From Leptolyngbyaceae cyanobacterium clean351 (GTDB lineage Bacteria > Cyanobacteriota > Cyanobacteriia > DAIDHW01), in contig DAIDHW010000006.1 of assembly GCA_027451865.1 (NCBI GenBank), positions 1 through 64,000 of the forward strand: 64,000 bases of DNA, given 5' to 3'. The position numbers and the translations under genes were made by a program. Shown here one piece after another: positions 62,123-64,000 of the stretch (position 1 is the first letter of the stretch; every line of letters starts with the position of its first letter). Below the pieces are notes generated by a model. It was not told the origin of the DNA. It saw only the letters and a program-made list of their open reading frames with translations, and searched no databases.

Positions 62123-63298
62123 TCAGCTGGTGGTATAAGTGGGGCTCCAAGGCTCCTGGGCAATGAAATTACGGTCTCGGGGCAGGGGGGCGACGGGCTC
62201 CGTGAGCAGAAATTTCCCTTGCTCAATCCAGGCCTTTAATTCCTCGGCCACTTGCCGGGAAAAGTACAGACTAGCGAGGGGAGCGACGCGCACTTTTTTG
62301 CCGTCGATGGTCAGGGAGCCGGATTTTAACTGGGCATAGTTGACCATGCCAAAGGTGGGACGTACCCGCCGGGGAATAGAAAAATCCACTACCGGAGCAA
62401 CCAGGTCCTCATCCTCCACGGCACAGTGGGCTACTACCGCCTCCTGGGTGACTGGGAAGGGGATCCCCACACCTAGCATGAGGGAAGGCCCGTACTGCCG
62501 GAAGTAGCACCCCCGGACCCACTTACTGCTCATCTGGCGGGCATCCCCTACAAGGGCAAGGGTGGCGGCCGGGCCGAGGGGAGTGTGGTTGGGCAGGCGC
62601 TTCTGGAGGGGGAAGTGCTGGGTACCCTCCCAGGCCACGTAGCCTACTCCTCCCCCCAGGAAAATTCGGGTGCCAATCCCCACGGACTCTAGGTCCGGGT
62701 CGTTCAGTAGGGGGGATAGGGCCCCGGGATTAGAGTACACGGCGTTGCCTAAATTCGGTTGCAGAGGACCGAGATAGGTGTACAGGGTTTTCTCCCCCCC
62801 GTTGACCCCCACCAGGAAGTTCTGATAGGCGTTGCGGGGATTGTAGAGGTAGAACTGATTGATAGTGTCTCGGCTGATGGTAGTTTCGAGGACGGTGCGG
62901 GGATAACAGTCGGTGCCCTGCCCTAGGGCCCGCAGGCGCACCGGCCGACCGGCGATCAGGGCCTCAATTACGTGGCCACCCCCCCAGTCCCGACCCGGCT
63001 CCGGCTCCTCCGGTACCTGGGTTGCCCCGAGGTATAGGTCCACCGCCCCGAAGCCCGAGTAGGCGAGTACCCCTTCTAGCCAGCACTGGCGGATTTTGAT
63101 TGGCGGGTCTGTTGGGCCGAGGTTGATAATTGCCCCGGAGGATTCCATGGGCTCAAAGGTGCCGCTGGTGATTACATCCACCTCTCCGGCTGCCTTGGTC
63201 ACTCCCACTTCCCGTACCCGGGCCTTGAGCTGCTCTACGGTCCAGACTCGGGCCTCGTGGCGACTAATCTTGGCATTAATTTCAGGGATAGTCTGCAT
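62123..63298 (-). CDS. Homocysteine biosynthesis (DUF39/HcyBio) family protein
   Basis: MQTIPEINAKISRHEARVWTVEQLKARV, FLGGGVGYVAWEGTQH; start trimmed to internal Met. Confidence 0.88.
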   Translation of the reverse strand: MQTIPEINAKISRHEARVWTVEQLKARVREVGVTKAAGEVDVITSGTFEPMESSGAIINLGPTDPPIKIRQCWLEGVLAYSGFGAVDLYLGATQVPEEPEPGRDWGGGHVIEALIAGRPVRLRALGQGTDCYPRTVLETTISRDTINQFYLYNPRNAYQNFLVGVNGGEKTLYTYLGPLQPNLGNAVYSNPGALSPLLNDPDLESVGIGTRIFLGGGVGYVAWEGTQHFPLQKRLPNHTPLGPAATLALVGDARQMSSKWVRGCYFRQYGPSLMLGVGIPFPVTQEAVVAHCAVEDEDLVAPVVDFSIPRRVRPTFGMVNYAQLKSGSLTIDGKKVRVAPLASLYFSRQVAEELKAWIEQGKFLLTEPVAPLPRDRNFIAQEPWSPTYTTS

Positions 63299-63317
63299 GG
63301 GGGGTCCTAGGCCCAGT

Positions 63318-63554
63318 CTACCAACTGGGGTCATGGTATAGATAGACGGTCAAGTCTCCCTGGTGGGCGGGGAGAGGGCTAATACAGGCTAAAAAAGGCC
63401 CATAGTCCTCTAGGTCAACTTCGCAGGCGTGACAGGAGCCCATTAGGCAGCCGGTGGGAATCTGCAAGCCGGCCCGCTCGGCCACCGCTAGGAGAGATTC
63501 TCCCGGGGTCGCCTCCACCGTCAGATTGTCGGGCATGAACCTGACTTTGATCAT
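63318..63554 (-). CDS. 2Fe-2S ferredoxin-like protein
   Basis: IPTGCLMGSCHACEVDLEDYGPFLACISPLP. Confidence 0.85.
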   Translation of the reverse strand: MIKVRFMPDNLTVEATPGESLLAVAERAGLQIPTGCLMGSCHACEVDLEDYGPFLACISPLPAHQGDLTVYLYHDPSW

Positions 63555-63575
63555 AGAAATGTCACCTTGGCAGAC

Positions 63576-64000
63576 CTAGACGGAGGGGAGGATTCTTTGC
63601 CAATCTAGGTGCTCAGCCACCGCATCCGCTAGGTGGTTGAGTACAACTTCCCGGTGGTCCCGGAAATTAGCGATGCCAGTCGGCAGGTTCCCTAAGCCCC
63701 GCCGCTGGCGCAGATGGTTGAGCCAACTGCGACGCCAGGGCCCGTTGTCAAAGATACCGTGCAGATAGGTAGACCAGACAGCATGAGTGGGACTGGCCAC
63801 CCCTAGGGTAGGGTCATCAAATAGGAAGTGACAAGGACGCAGCACCTCCGTACGCCCGTGGTGAAGTTCGTAGCCTGCCACCGGCAAACCCGACCAGGGG
63901 TAGAGGGAGTTAACCTGGCGCTGGCGAGCGATTTTGGTCCCACCCATAGTGGTGTGCAAAGGCAGGAGGCCTAAACCGGGATATTCTCCCGCCTCCCCCT
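63576..64000 (-). CDS. cobQ: Cobyric acid synthase C-terminal part (truncated by window end)
   Basis: Frame stays open to the edge: GEAGEYPGLGLLPLHTTMGGTKIARQRQV...GYELHHGRTEVL, GTYLHGIFDN-like VWSTYLHGIFDNGPWR. Confidence 0.88.
   Translation of the reverse strand, partial: GEAGEYPGLGLLPLHTTMGGTKIARQRQVNSLYPWSGLPVAGYELHHGRTEVLRPCHFLFDDPTLGVASPTHAVWSTYLHGIFDNGPWRRSWLNHLRQRRGLGNLPTGIANFRDHREVVLNHLADAVAEHLDWQRILPSV

Overview
This 64 kb window is chromosomal DNA from a GC-rich cyanobacterium. It opens with the 3' end of a 23S rRNA and a 5S rRNA and is mostly housekeeping and photosynthesis genes: nirA/nrtP nitrate assimilation, dnaB, psaF/psaJ, psbX, sqdB/sqdX, cpcT, an NDH-1 CO2-uptake operon (ndhF-ndhD-cup), trpS, metF, an AddAB-like nuclease/helicase pair, folD, crtE, proA, accC, ycf66, tic20 and a truncated cobQ at the right edge. 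The main accessory region is about 30.6-38.2 kb, between the CO2-uptake operon and a TPR gene. It holds a TIGR04255-like / unknown / PIN-domain operon, a large ORF with a HEPN-like R-x4-H motif and an exact 57-bp internal duplication, a translationally coupled small ORF / AlbA_2-HATPase / ParA cassette, and a pentapeptide-LRAT-glycine-zipper gene. The last two loci are interrupted by frameshifts. Every frameshift I could resolve, including the one in a dnaB tandem duplicate, can be restored by adding one base to a short homopolymer. Other points of interest are a near-perfect heptad-repeat 43-aa microprotein ORF missing from the ORF track (52188-52319), NtcA-type promoters at nirA and nrtP, and palindromes upstream of the CO2-uptake operon. 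All identifications come from reading the sequence; no database search was run.
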